Below, piece after piece: positions 7,712 through 16,602 of a stretch of DNA of 64,000 nucleotides. The translations under genes and the position numbers were made by a program. The DNA is from Maribacter arcticus. GTDB taxonomy: Bacteria > Bacteroidota > Bacteroidia > Flavobacteriales > Flavobacteriaceae. A model generated the notes under the pieces. That model worked only from the letters and a program-made list of their open reading frames with translations, was not told the DNA's origin and did no database searches. Location: positions 186,001-250,000 of the forward strand of contig NZ_FUYL01000002.1 of the NCBI RefSeq assembly GCF_900167935.1, in the 5' to 3' direction. Every line of letters begins with the position of its first letter. Position 1 is the first letter of the stretch.

Positions 7712-9259
7712 GTGAATAGAGAATTAATCGTAAGATCTAGTTCCCAAGCCGTTGACTTTGCCTTGCTAAAGGACGGAAAACTCACTGAACTGCATAAAGA
7801 AGAAAATAGTAATGATTTTTCTGTAGGCGATATTTTTCTCGCTAAAATCAGAAAACCGGTAACCGGTCTCAATGCTGCGTTTGTTAACGTTGGTTATGAG
7901 AAAGATGCATTTTTGCATTACCATGACCTTGGTCCTCAATTATCTTCAATGCTTAAGTTCATAAAACAAGTGAGCTCAGGAAAATTACAGGATTACTCCT
8001 TAAAAAGCTTTCCATTCGAGACCGATATTGACAAAAACGGTGTAATAACCGATGTCATTAAAGCCAACCAATCCTTATTGGTTCAAATTGTAAAAGAACC
8101 TATATCTACTAAAGGACCAAGAATTAGTTCCGAGCTATCAATTGCCGGACGTTACTTGGTAATGGTTCCTTTCTCAGACCGTGTTTCTGTATCCCAAAAG
8201 ATAGAAAGCAAGGAAGAGAAAGACAGATTAAAACGTCTAGTTAGAAGTATTAAACCAAAAGGATTTGGTGTAATAATTAGAACAGTTGCAGAAGGACAAA
8301 AAGTTGCGGAGCTGGACAAAGATTTAGAAAACTTGCTGAACAAATGGACAGCAATGTGTAAAAAATTAAATCGTGCTCAAACACCATCAAAAGTATTTGT
8401 TGAACTTAATAGAGCATCTTCAATTTTAAGAGATGTATTTAATGATAGTTATACGGGTATTCATGTAGATGACCTTACTTTATATAATGAAGTTAAGGAG
8501 TACGTGGCAGAAATTGCTCCAGACAAGGAGAATATCGTGAAGCACTATGACTCTAGTGTACCTATTTTTGAGAAATTTGGTATAGAAAGACAAATAAAAA
8601 CTTCTTTTGGCCGAACTGCCACTATGAGCAAAGGTGCCTATTTAATTATAGAGCATACTGAAGCACTACATGTAGTAGATGTGAATAGCGGAAATAGATC
8701 CAATAAAGCTAAAAACCAAGAAGACACTGCCCTTGAGGTTAATCTTTTGGCAGCCACAGAAATTGCAAGACAATTGCGATTACGAGATATGGGAGGCATT
8801 ATTGTAGTTGATTTTATCGACATGGTAAAAGCACAACATAGAAAGAGGCTTTTTGAACATCTTAGAGATGAGATGAGTGATGATCGCGCCAAACACAAAA
8901 TACTACCTCCTAGTAAATTTGGTTTGATTCAGATTACCCGACAAAGGGTACGCCCTGAAATGAATATTAAAACAACCGAAGAGGACCCTAATAATGCAGG
9001 GAAAGAGGTGGAAGCACCTATTGTTTTAATAGACAAAATTACAGTGGATCTTGAAAAACTCCTAAAAGGGCCAGCAAAGGACAATAGTATAACACTAAAT
9101 ATACATCCTTTTATAGCGGCCTATATAACTAAAGGATTTCCATCTATGAGAACAAAATGGTTCTTAGAATACAAAAGATGGATCAAAATACAACCACGTG
9201 ATGCGTATACGTATCTTGAATACCGTTTTAAGAACAAAGACGGCAAAACAATATATTAA
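7712..9259 (+). CDS. rng: Ribonuclease E/G (RNase G type)
   Basis: The 515-residue endoribonuclease has an N-terminal S1 domain (FLAKIRKPVTGLNAAFVNVG, then DAFLHYHDLG) and the RNase E/G catalytic core with the metal-binding aspartates in HVVDVNSGNRS and GGIIVVDFIDM. It lacks the long C-terminal scaffold of E. coli RNase E, so it is RNase G-like; it processes rRNA ends and turns over mRNA. The start is a GTG (VNRELIVRSSS, read as Met); no ATG lies between the upstream terminator and the core. A bulged GC-rich hairpin terminator follows at 9262. Its place beside a putative ribosomal microprotein fits an RNA/ribosome theme. Confidence 0.93.
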   Translation: MNRELIVRSSSQAVDFALLKDGKLTELHKEENSNDFSVGDIFLAKIRKPVTGLNAAFVNVGYEKDAFLHYHDLGPQLSSMLKFIKQVSSGKLQDYSLKSFPFETDIDKNGVITDVIKANQSLLVQIVKEPISTKGPRISSELSIAGRYLVMVPFSDRVSVSQKIESKEEKDRLKRLVRSIKPKGFGVIIRTVAEGQKVAELDKDLENLLNKWTAMCKKLNRAQTPSKVFVELNRASSILRDVFNDSYTGIHVDDLTLYNEVKEYVAEIAPDKENIVKHYDSSVPIFEKFGIERQIKTSFGRTATMSKGAYLIIEHTEALHVVDVNSGNRSNKAKNQEDTALEVNLLAATEIARQLRLRDMGGIIVVDFIDMVKAQHRKRLFEHLRDEMSDDRAKHKILPPSKFGLIQITRQRVRPEMNIKTTEEDPNNAGKEVEAPIVLIDKITVDLEKLLKGPAKDNSITLNIHPFIAAYITKGFPSMRTKWFLEYKRWIKIQPRDAYTYLEYRFKNKDGKTIY

Positions 9260-9261
9260 GT

Positions 9262-9296
9262 AAAAAAAGCGACTTCCTAACGGAGTCGCTTTTTTT
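9262..9296 (+). terminator. Intrinsic terminator of rng
   Basis: AAAAAAAGCGACT (9262-9274) pairs with AGTCGCTTTTTT (9284-9295), the loop being able to extend the stem with TCC/GGA around a TAAC tetraloop. A T run follows at once. Confidence 0.85.
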
Positions 9297-9316
9297 GTTT
9301 AGTATTTTTGAGAAAT

Positions 9317-9793
9317 ATGAATCAGAAAACAAAAGGATATACCATTCGAGAAGCGACAAAAAAAATAGAGAGTTATTGCGCCTATCAAGATCGTTGCCAT
9401 AAAGAGGTTAATGGCAAACTGAAAGAAATGGGTATGATTCCGCTAGCTATTGATACTATAATCGGTCAGCTTATCGAAGATAGATTTTTGAACGAGGAAC
9501 GCTTTGCCAAGAGTTTTGCTAGAGGTAAATTCAATATAAAAAAGTGGGGAAAGAATAGAATTGTCAACGAATTAAAATTTAGAAACATTTCTAAATACAA
9601 CATAACTACTGCTTTAAAAGAAATAGACCCTCAAGAGTATTTAAATACCTTAGACACCCTAGCAATAAAAAGATTAGGGCAAATTTCAGAGTCTAATATT
9701 CAAAAAAGGAGGAAAAAACTAGCTGATTATCTACTTTATAGAGGATGGGAAAGCCACCTAGTTTATGAGAAATTACAAGAACTCATAAAATAA
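9317..9793 (+). CDS. recX: RecX-family regulatory protein
   Basis: The 158-residue protein is made of three-helix RecX repeats: KIESYCAYQDRCHKEVNGKL, then LIEDRFLNEERFAKSFARGKF, then WGKNRIVNELKFRNIS. Basic residues dominate the helices. RecX proteins bind RecA filaments and limit recombination. I chose the ATG at 9317; a TTG three codons upstream is possible. The gene lies 57 bases after rng beyond a terminator, so it needs its own promoter, and no recA is adjacent. It converges with the cupin-like gene, the stop codons being 8 bases apart. Confidence 0.88.
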   Translation: MNQKTKGYTIREATKKIESYCAYQDRCHKEVNGKLKEMGMIPLAIDTIIGQLIEDRFLNEERFAKSFARGKFNIKKWGKNRIVNELKFRNISKYNITTALKEIDPQEYLNTLDTLAIKRLGQISESNIQKRRKKLADYLLYRGWESHLVYEKLQELIK

Positions 9794-9801
9794 AATTCAT
9801 C

Positions 9802-10674
9802 TTAATTTTTAACAAATGCTTCAAGATTTTTGTTGGTTCTAGAAATCGCCTCTTCATTCTTCCAATCTATCCAATTTTGACCTTTCAATTTACGCATCAG
9901 CACGTCGTAATAACGCATAATCAATATATTATAGGAGGCTTTAGCTAAATTTTTTGGATTACGTGACATAGCACGAAGGCTCATTGAAAACCCAGGAGAT
10001 TTATACTTCATGTAGTGCCAATATCCTTCAGGCATATATAAAACTTCACCATGCGAAAGTGTAGTCTTAAATCCTGAAGCTTTTTCTAATACCGGCCATT
10101 TTTTATAATCGGGATTAGAAAAATCTATACTTTCATGCGTAATTAATGAATGTGGTACTTTATAAAGATTCTTTGTTTCCTCTTGCGGGAATAGAATGAC
10201 CTCTTTTTCTCCATCAAAATGAAAATGAAATATGTTTGCCAAGTCAATATCATAATGCATGAAGGTGTACGAATCTTTACCCCCAAAAAATAACATAGGC
10301 AGTCCCTTAAGTAGTTTCAATCCAAAATCAGGAAAAGTATAATCCTTCTGTAACTCGGGCACTTCTTTTAAAATATTCCAAAGAAATATTCTATATTTAG
10401 TCGGCTCGCGCTTCAATAAATCGACATAATCAGCCATCTTCATTTTAGCATGTGGCTCGTTAAAACCATCTTTATGCTGTACTGGTCTGTTATCATACAG
10501 AGGCACCGTAATGTCACCCGCAACACTTTTTATGTACGACAGATTCCATTTGTCAAAAGCCGGCCAACCTTCAATAGCCCTTTGTATAACTACAGGCTTT
10601 TGAGGTTTAAAATAGTTCTCGATAAAATCTTCCTTGGTAATATTATTTACCCTTGGAATTTCTGCTAACTTCAA
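9802..10674 (-). CDS. Cupin-like (JmjC/Cupin_8) putative 2-oxoglutarate oxygenase
   Basis: The 290-residue protein belongs to the cupin-like JmjC group. The N-terminal NYFKPQKPVVIQRAIEGWPA segment is typical. The iron site appears as HxD in FMHYDIDLANIF and the distal histidine in MPEGYWHYMKY, giving the 2-His-1-carboxylate facial triad. Relatives hydroxylate protein side chains or tRNA-linked bases, using Fe(II) and 2-oxoglutarate; the substrate here is unknown. The C-terminal 70 residues are basic and helical. It is transcribed alone; bioB starts 79 bases downstream of it on the same strand coordinates and may share no promoter because the order on the minus strand is bioB first. Confidence 0.85.
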   Translation of the reverse strand: MKLAEIPRVNNITKEDFIENYFKPQKPVVIQRAIEGWPAFDKWNLSYIKSVAGDITVPLYDNRPVQHKDGFNEPHAKMKMADYVDLLKREPTKYRIFLWNILKEVPELQKDYTFPDFGLKLLKGLPMLFFGGKDSYTFMHYDIDLANIFHFHFDGEKEVILFPQEETKNLYKVPHSLITHESIDFSNPDYKKWPVLEKASGFKTTLSHGEVLYMPEGYWHYMKYKSPGFSMSLRAMSRNPKNLAKASYNILIMRYYDVLMRKLKGQNWIDWKNEEAISRTNKNLEAFVKN

Positions 10675-10752
10675 TTACTCATGGTTTTTTTAGGGAAGCC
10701 AAAGGTAATTAACGAATAGAAAAGATATTCTTAAAAATGTATTAATGTAATA

Positions 10753-11847
10753 CTAATCGATAATTTTAGCCTTTTGCTTAGCAGTTTCATTACGCTCGAT
10801 AGAATGACCCGGTCGAGACCATTTAGGTTTTTCACCCATTGCCTGTAATTGCGAATCTGTTGCTTCTACTGTTTTTGGCTGAGAGACTTTTGTAAATGGT
10901 TTTTGAGGATTCAAACCCAACATTTTGAACATGGCCATATCTTCATTTACATCTGGGTTTGGCGTAGTCAACAATTTATCACCTGCAAAAATTGAGTTTG
11001 CACCAGCGAAGAAGCACATTGCTTGACCTTCTCTACTCATTTGAGTACGACCTGCGGACAAACGAACCTGAGTCTCCGGCATTACAATTCTTGTAGTAGC
11101 CACCATACGTATCATCTCCCAGATAGATATTGGCTCAATATCTTCCATAGGTGTTCCTTCAACAGCAACTAGCGCATTAATAGGAACAGATTCTGGTTGA
11201 GGGTTCAAAGATGTTAAAGCAACTAACATGCCCGCTCTATCTTCTAAAGCCTCACCCATACCAATAATACCACCGCTACAAACAGTTACATTACTCTTAC
11301 GAACGTTTTCTATAGTATCTAAACGGTCTTCAAATGCGCGTGTAGAAATAACGTCTTTATAATAATCTTCAGAAGTATCTAAATTATGGTTGTAGGCGTA
11401 AAGTCCGGCTTCTGCCAAACGCTTTGCCTGATTTTCGGTAATCATGCCCAATGTGCAACATACCTCCATATCTAATTTATTAATAGTTCGAACCATTTCT
11501 AAAACTTGGTCGAACTCAGGGCCATCTTTTACGTTTCTCCAAGCGGCACCCATACAAACTCTTGAGCTCCCAGATGCTTTCGCACGTAATGCTTGAGCCT
11601 TAACTTGAGAAACAGCCATAAGATCATTACCTTTAATATCGGTATGATAACGAGCTGCTTGAGGGCAATACCCGCAATCTTCAGGACAACCACCAGTCTT
11701 TATTGAAAGTAACGTAGAAACTTGTACCGTATTGGGGTCATGATTCTTTCTATGTACAGTTGCAGCCTCATAAAGAAGCTCCATTAAAGGCTTATTATAT
11801 ATTTCTAGAATTTCCTCTTTTGACCAATTATGTCTTGCTTCGCTCAT
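10753..11847 (-). CDS. bioB: Biotin synthase
   Basis: BioB is a radical-SAM enzyme that inserts sulfur into dethiobiotin, the last step of biotin synthesis. The radical-SAM cluster cysteines are at 54, 58 and 61 (KTGGCPEDCGYCPQA). The auxiliary-cluster ligands expected for BioB are visible in SSRVCMGAAWR, MEVCCTLGM, VTVCSGGIIGMGE and QVRLSAGRTQM. Length (364) is slightly above the E. coli enzyme because of a C-terminal basic extension. A perfect -7 element (TATTTTTG) lies about 24 bases upstream. It is separated from the other bio genes by the NfeD-flotillin pair and the bioA-ketoacyl synthase pair, but all read in the same direction. Confidence 0.97.
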   Translation of the reverse strand: MSEARHNWSKEEILEIYNKPLMELLYEAATVHRKNHDPNTVQVSTLLSIKTGGCPEDCGYCPQAARYHTDIKGNDLMAVSQVKAQALRAKASGSSRVCMGAAWRNVKDGPEFDQVLEMVRTINKLDMEVCCTLGMITENQAKRLAEAGLYAYNHNLDTSEDYYKDVISTRAFEDRLDTIENVRKSNVTVCSGGIIGMGEALEDRAGMLVALTSLNPQPESVPINALVAVEGTPMEDIEPISIWEMIRMVATTRIVMPETQVRLSAGRTQMSREGQAMCFFAGANSIFAGDKLLTTPNPDVNEDMAMFKMLGLNPQKPFTKVSQPKTVEATDSQLQAMGEKPKWSRPGHSIERNETAKQKAKIID

Positions 11848-11870
11848 ATAATCTCATATTCTTTCTGCCC

Positions 11871-11878
11871 CAAAAATA
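11871..11878 (-). promoter_or_regulatory. -7 element of bioB
   Basis: On the minus strand TATTTTTG matches TAnnTTTG exactly, 24 bases before the bioB ATG. The same octamer occurs upstream of bioF at 20256-20263. Confidence 0.5.
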
Positions 11879-11935
11879 GTGGAATTCTAGTTTATATCTT
11901 AATTATACGATTTTTAAAATCAGGATAATGAAAAA

Positions 11936-13369
11936 TTATTTGCCCTCTTTATTCTTAGTTGCACCTGAAGATTTAGTTTGTTCTTCAATTGACTCGGAGG
12001 CAACTTCTTTGCCTTTTAAATATTCAGGTAACTGCATTCCTGCCATATTAAACATTTCTTGAAGTGGCGGTACCGATTTATACATGCCAGAAATGAAATT
12101 AGCCGTAGAACTTTTTCCATCTTCTCCTTTGGATCCAGAATCCCAAACGGTCACTTTATCAATTTTAATATTTTTAATAGCTTCAGCCTGAGTTCTAACC
12201 AATTCTGGAAGCTTATCAGCAATCAATAATAGTACGGCATCTTTTGGACTATTACCTGCCGCTTTAACTATTTCATCTAAACCTTGCGCTTGCTTCGTCA
12301 AAACCTCTAAAAGCCCTTGTGCCTCGGCCTGTGCCTTAAATAAGATGGCATCTGCCTCCCCTTTAGCAATACGTCTTGTTCTTTCAGCATTAGCTTCAGC
12401 ATCAATCTCAACCTTTTTCTTATCTATTTCGGCCGGAACGACAATATCAGCCATTTGAGAACTACGAACACGCTCTGCTCTTGCTAATTCGGCCATTTGC
12501 TCAGCTGCATATGATTCTTCCAATGCTTTAGCAGTTTGTACCTTTTCTGATGCAATCGCGGTTCGTTCTGCTTCCGCTTCACGTTGACGACGTAATGAAT
12601 CTGAATTAGCCACATTGATTTTTGCGATGTTCTCACCCTCTACCGCTTTTGCATTTGCAGCTGCAACTTGAGTACGTTCATCTTGTACTGCATTTGCCTC
12701 ACCAATAGAACCATCTCTGTTTTTTTCTGCAACTGATTTACGTGCCGCGTTTATAGCATGTGCAGCCGCCTCTTTACCTAATGCCTCTATATAACCAGAC
12801 TCGTCAACAATATCAGTAATATTTACGTTAATCAGCTTAAGACCAACTTTCTTCAATTCTGATTCTACACTCTGTGAGATATTGGTTAAAAACTTATCTC
12901 TATCTGAGTTTATTTCTTCAATATCCATGGAAGCTACAACCAAACGTAACTGACCAAAAATAATCTCTTGTGCTAATTCTTGAATTTCATTTTGTCCTAA
13001 TCCAAGTAAACGCTCTGCAGCATTTTGCATAATACCAGGCTCCGTAGATACCCCTATAGTAAATCTTGAAGGTACATTTACACGTATATTCTGCTTACTT
13101 AAAGCATTTACCAAATTAACCTCGATAGAGATGGGCGTCAAATCTAAAAATTGATAGTCTTGAATTACCGGCCAAATAAATGCTGCACCACCATGAATAC
13201 AACGCGCAGAATTACCACCGCCTACTTTACCATATACTACAAGAATACGATCTGAAGGACATCTTTTGTACCTTCTGATAAAGGAAATTATAATGATAAA
13301 GAAAAAGAGAATTGCAAATCCGATAGCAATCAAAGATGCACCTCCACCTAATTGTAATGGTAATAGCAT
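11936..13369 (-). CDS. Flotillin-family SPFH protein
   Basis: The 477-residue product has one N-terminal membrane hairpin or helix (residues 8-32, GGASLIAIGFAILFFFIIIIS), an SPFH/PHB domain (about 45-215) and a long Ala/Glu-rich coiled coil (about 220-370) with repeated RTAIASEKVQTAKALEES-like heptads, the standard flotillin layout. Flotillins form large cages or rafts at the inner membrane that influence membrane order and protein assembly. It directly follows the NfeD-like gene (4 bases apart), the same partnership as YuaF-FloT in Bacillus and YqiJ-YqiK in E. coli. Confidence 0.92.
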   Translation of the reverse strand: MLLPLQLGGGASLIAIGFAILFFFIIIISFIRRYKRCPSDRILVVYGKVGGGNSARCIHGGAAFIWPVIQDYQFLDLTPISIEVNLVNALSKQNIRVNVPSRFTIGVSTEPGIMQNAAERLLGLGQNEIQELAQEIIFGQLRLVVASMDIEEINSDRDKFLTNISQSVESELKKVGLKLINVNITDIVDESGYIEALGKEAAAHAINAARKSVAEKNRDGSIGEANAVQDERTQVAAANAKAVEGENIAKINVANSDSLRRQREAEAERTAIASEKVQTAKALEESYAAEQMAELARAERVRSSQMADIVVPAEIDKKKVEIDAEANAERTRRIAKGEADAILFKAQAEAQGLLEVLTKQAQGLDEIVKAAGNSPKDAVLLLIADKLPELVRTQAEAIKNIKIDKVTVWDSGSKGEDGKSSTANFISGMYKSVPPLQEMFNMAGMQLPEYLKGKEVASESIEEQTKSSGATKNKEGK

Positions 13370-13373
13370 AGGG

Positions 13374-13952
13374 TTATTTATTTAATAGTTCAACGATTAA
13401 TATTCCATTTGCGGTCACCTGCTTTACACGCACCACATTGCTTTGTGTTAAATCTTGATTTTCATCTGTTAAGGCTTCTAATTCTCTTAACGTGCCTTGT
13501 ACATTAATACTCACCTTACCAATTCTAGATCTATTGGCGCCTATAGTTAAGTAAACTTCCCCTACTTGATTCAGCGCATTACTCAATTTTAGTGTGCCAC
13601 TACTCTGTAATTTGGCCAAATAATAAAAAAGGGATGCCATAGCAACCATCATTAATAAGCCACATATAACTGAAATAATTACTGTAAGAGTGTGAGAAAG
13701 CCCATTATCTAAACATGCAATGCCGGTCCATCCAAAAATGGTAAAAAAGCCTGTTAAATTTTTAAAGGATAAAAACTGAAAACCTACCCCGTGGTCACCA
13801 TCAATATCAGTATCTACATCTCCGCTCATTTCGTCTGCATCTCCCCCAAAAAGAGTCATAACCAAAAAAATCAATAAAAAGCAAGATGCAATACAAGCAA
13901 CTACCCAGTATACTTTCTCAAAAACAGTTAATGCAGTAAACCAAGTTTCCAT
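13374..13952 (-). CDS. NfeD-like (YuaF/YqiJ) membrane protein
   Basis: The 192-residue protein has three or four membrane segments (about residues 12-35, 65-85, 92-112) and a C-terminal OB-fold-like soluble domain (about 125-190: VGEVYLTIGANRSRIGKVSINVQGTLRELEAL). A very acidic loop (GGDADEMSGDVDTDIDGD) links helices 1 and 2. NfeD-type proteins bind flotillins and tune their assembly. The pair is read together, this gene first. The acidic loop could bind a divalent cation, but this is inferred only from composition. Confidence 0.88.
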   Translation of the reverse strand: METWFTALTVFEKVYWVVACIASCFLLIFLVMTLFGGDADEMSGDVDTDIDGDHGVGFQFLSFKNLTGFFTIFGWTGIACLDNGLSHTLTVIISVICGLLMMVAMASLFYYLAKLQSSGTLKLSNALNQVGEVYLTIGANRSRIGKVSINVQGTLRELEALTDENQDLTQSNVVRVKQVTANGILIVELLNK

Positions 13953-14046
13953 AAAAATCCTATTTAGTTGATATTTGAAAGATAGTACTTAAAGCTAATT
14001 AGAGAAAAACTTCAAGCGTTTTTATTTGGAAGCCTCGAATTAGCTA

Positions 14047-15255
14047 TTAACTTTTAGACAACAAAATACTTACTGCATTTCCGCCAAAACCAACAGAATT
14101 CACCATCACTTTCTTAATGTTTTTTTTTACCCCTTCTTGTTTTAAAAATGGCACCGGTATGAATTCATTAAATTGAAGCATTAAAAGTGACATCTCTAGA
14201 TTAAGCATACCCGAAGTAGCAAAAGTGTGACCTAACTTCCATTTGTTGGTTGTTAACGAAGGTATGTTGCTGCCAAAAACTTTCTGAATAGCATTATACT
14301 CTGATAAATCACCTTTTATAGTTCCTGGAGCGTGCATTACTATTGCATTAACCTCAGAAGGGTGTAAATCACCCAAGGCCATTTTCATCGATTTTTGAAA
14401 ACAAACGGCATTTGCAGAAATGGATGTGTTGTGTTTTAAAATTTCAGTTGCATAGCCCAATCCATCAATTGTAGCTAAAGCATTTTTTACAACTCCTTTT
14501 TCTAAACACGCTACCGATGCTCCTTCGCCTAGAATCATACTGTTATTCTCCTTTTCTAAATTTAATGCTTGGCAAGGATAGTTTTGATTACGCTCTATTA
14601 CCTTTGATAAATTATCTATCGAAGTCGAACCAGACTCGTCATATTTTGCATAGATTTTTAAAGCCTTCATTTGGGCTATCGTAAAATCAGTTAATGGTGC
14701 TTCACTTGCGCCTACCAAAAACTTATTGGCCATACCACTATTAATCCAAGCAACACCATTTAATACAGAATGTAAACCTGTGGAACAGGTAATGGAATGA
14801 GAAATTTCAGGACCTGTAGCTCCTAAATCATGGGACACCCACGAAGAGATATTACCTAACGTGGTGGTGGGCGAACTTAAAGTAGATGCTAAACCTGTTT
14901 CTAAAAACTCTGTATGAAATTGTTCGAATAACTTAGTTGCCCCTCTAGAAGAACCTAAATTGATTCCGAATTCTACATCGCTTTTCCATCCAGAATTTCT
15001 TACAGCCAATCTTGAAGCTACCATTGCATTTAAGACACTATCGTCTAATTTCCTGTACTTGGAATCAGATACACGAAGCTTCTCTACAAGTAATCTCCCC
15101 GATTTAGACATTGGCGCAACCCAAGACTTTTCACCATTATTATCTACCAATGAGAAACAATGTTCTTTATTTTGATAAGACTGCCAAGTTTCTTCTAATG
15201 TGCTACCTAAAGGTGAGAGTGATGCTATAGCTGTTATGGATATTTTCTCTTTCAA
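14047..15255 (-). CDS. Beta-ketoacyl synthase (FabF-like) in the biotin unit
   Basis: The 402-residue thiolase-fold enzyme keeps the condensing-enzyme triad: Cys157 in SITCSTGLHS, the histidine in VMHAPGTIKGD and the histidine in KLGHTFATSG. It should perform decarboxylative Claisen condensation of acyl thioesters. It differs from housekeeping FabF around the active sites (for example HAPGTIKGD rather than HGTSTPLGD), so a specialised substrate is likely. It starts 9 bases after bioA (TTG start, as no ATG is available), which suggests service in biotin precursor (pimeloyl thioester) assembly; this is inferred from context. A lipid or pigment role cannot be excluded. Confidence 0.85.
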   Translation of the reverse strand: MKEKISITAIASLSPLGSTLEETWQSYQNKEHCFSLVDNNGEKSWVAPMSKSGRLLVEKLRVSDSKYRKLDDSVLNAMVASRLAVRNSGWKSDVEFGINLGSSRGATKLFEQFHTEFLETGLASTLSSPTTTLGNISSWVSHDLGATGPEISHSITCSTGLHSVLNGVAWINSGMANKFLVGASEAPLTDFTIAQMKALKIYAKYDESGSTSIDNLSKVIERNQNYPCQALNLEKENNSMILGEGASVACLEKGVVKNALATIDGLGYATEILKHNTSISANAVCFQKSMKMALGDLHPSEVNAIVMHAPGTIKGDLSEYNAIQKVFGSNIPSLTTNKWKLGHTFATSGMLNLEMSLLMLQFNEFIPVPFLKQEGVKKNIKKVMVNSVGFGGNAVSILLSKS

Positions 15256-15264
15256 AATCGTAAT

Positions 15265-16539
15265 CTAAATAGTTTCTAGTGCGGCTGTAATGGTTTCGTA
15301 AATTTTTTGAAGTTCGGAATTTGTAATTACATAAGGCGGTAGCACATAAATTGTATTACCGAGCGGTCTTAATAAAACCCCTCTCTCTACAAAGAAATCA
15401 TATAAGTCATCACGTAAATTACCATAGCGCTCCATTTCTATGTTTAAGTCTATGGCCAGAATAACTCCCATCACTCTTACATTACCAACTTTTTCATGCT
15501 TCTCAATTCTTGTAGCAAAAGAATTATGGGCGCTTTCAATATATTTTCTTCTTTCTGCAATTTCAGGTGAATTTAAAAGTTCAATACCCGCTAAAGCAGC
15601 GGCACAACCAATAGGATGTGCACTAAATGTATGGGCATGAAAGAACCCTTTATGAACCTCATCACTTAAAAATCGATTAAAAACTGCTTGTGAACAACTT
15701 GTAATACTTAAAGGAAACATACCTGCCGTAAGTGCTTTACTTAAACAAATAATATCAGGTTTGTTTTCAAGATAATCTGAAGCAAAATTCCTTCCTGTTT
15801 TACCGAAACCGGTCATTATTTCATCGGCAATACTTAAAACATTATTTTCTTGACACAGATTAATTAATTCATCAAGACCTTTGGCCGAGTGAAACTTCAT
15901 ACCAGCTGCACCTTGAACTAAAGGCTCAAACACAAAAGCTGCACATTTGTTTTCTTGCAGAATTTTAGCTAGCCTACTTTTTACTTCCTGTATATTATTC
16001 TCTTGTGGTGTAGGTATTCGTACAACCTTCAAAAGAAATTTTTCAAAAGGACCGTTGTATGATGAAAGTCCTGATGCGCTCATGGCACCAAACGTATCGC
16101 CATGAAATCCATTTTCAAATGCTATAAGCGTATCTCTTAATTCACCCTTGTTATGATAAAATTGCAATGCCATTTTTATTGCCGCTTCAATTGCGGTAGA
16201 ACCATTATCATTGAAAAAAATCTTTGCCTGATTTGCTGGCAAAATCTCCATCAATTTTTCAGATAACTCAATTGCTGGTTCATGTGTTAGACCGCTGAAC
16301 ATTACAAAATCCAACTTATTCATTTGCTTGGTCATTGCCGAAACAATATGCTTGTTAGAATGACCATACATTACCGTGTACCAAGAGGCTATACCATCAA
16401 TATATTCTTTTCCATTCTCATCAAACAATAGCGCATCTTTAGCTCTAACAATAGCCAATTGCCGTTTATTCAACTTATGTTGCGTTAGCGGATGCCATAA
16501 GTGTTTTTTATCTCGAGTAGATAGATTTTCCACGGTCAT
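15265..16539 (-). CDS. bioA: Adenosylmethionine-8-amino-7-oxononanoate aminotransferase
   Basis: BioA transfers an amino group from S-adenosylmethionine to KAPA, giving DAPA. The class III aminotransferase fold shows the BioA-specific N-terminus (LWHPLTQHKLNKRQLAIVRA and IDGIASWYTVMYGHSN), the FNDNGSTAIEAAIKMA cofactor loop, DEIMTGFGKTGRNFA, and the PLP lysine in CLSKALTAGMFPLS. The length of 424 is normal. It heads a unit with the ketoacyl synthase and diverges from the glycosyltransferase at 16603 across 63 bases. Confidence 0.96.
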   Translation of the reverse strand: MTVENLSTRDKKHLWHPLTQHKLNKRQLAIVRAKDALLFDENGKEYIDGIASWYTVMYGHSNKHIVSAMTKQMNKLDFVMFSGLTHEPAIELSEKLMEILPANQAKIFFNDNGSTAIEAAIKMALQFYHNKGELRDTLIAFENGFHGDTFGAMSASGLSSYNGPFEKFLLKVVRIPTPQENNIQEVKSRLAKILQENKCAAFVFEPLVQGAAGMKFHSAKGLDELINLCQENNVLSIADEIMTGFGKTGRNFASDYLENKPDIICLSKALTAGMFPLSITSCSQAVFNRFLSDEVHKGFFHAHTFSAHPIGCAAALAGIELLNSPEIAERRKYIESAHNSFATRIEKHEKVGNVRVMGVILAIDLNIEMERYGNLRDDLYDFFVERGVLLRPLGNTIYVLPPYVITNSELQKIYETITAALETI

Positions 16540-16602
16540 AGAATTTATAATTCGTCATTTTATCTATCTTGCAAAGATCGGGAAATAAACCGCAACAAAG
16601 AG

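Noticed and set aside
16566-16578. Palindrome ATCTT-GCA-AAGAT between bioA and the glycosyltransferase, considered as a BirA box
   Set aside because: It does not resemble the known long biotin operator with TTGT/AACC half sites; too short to call.
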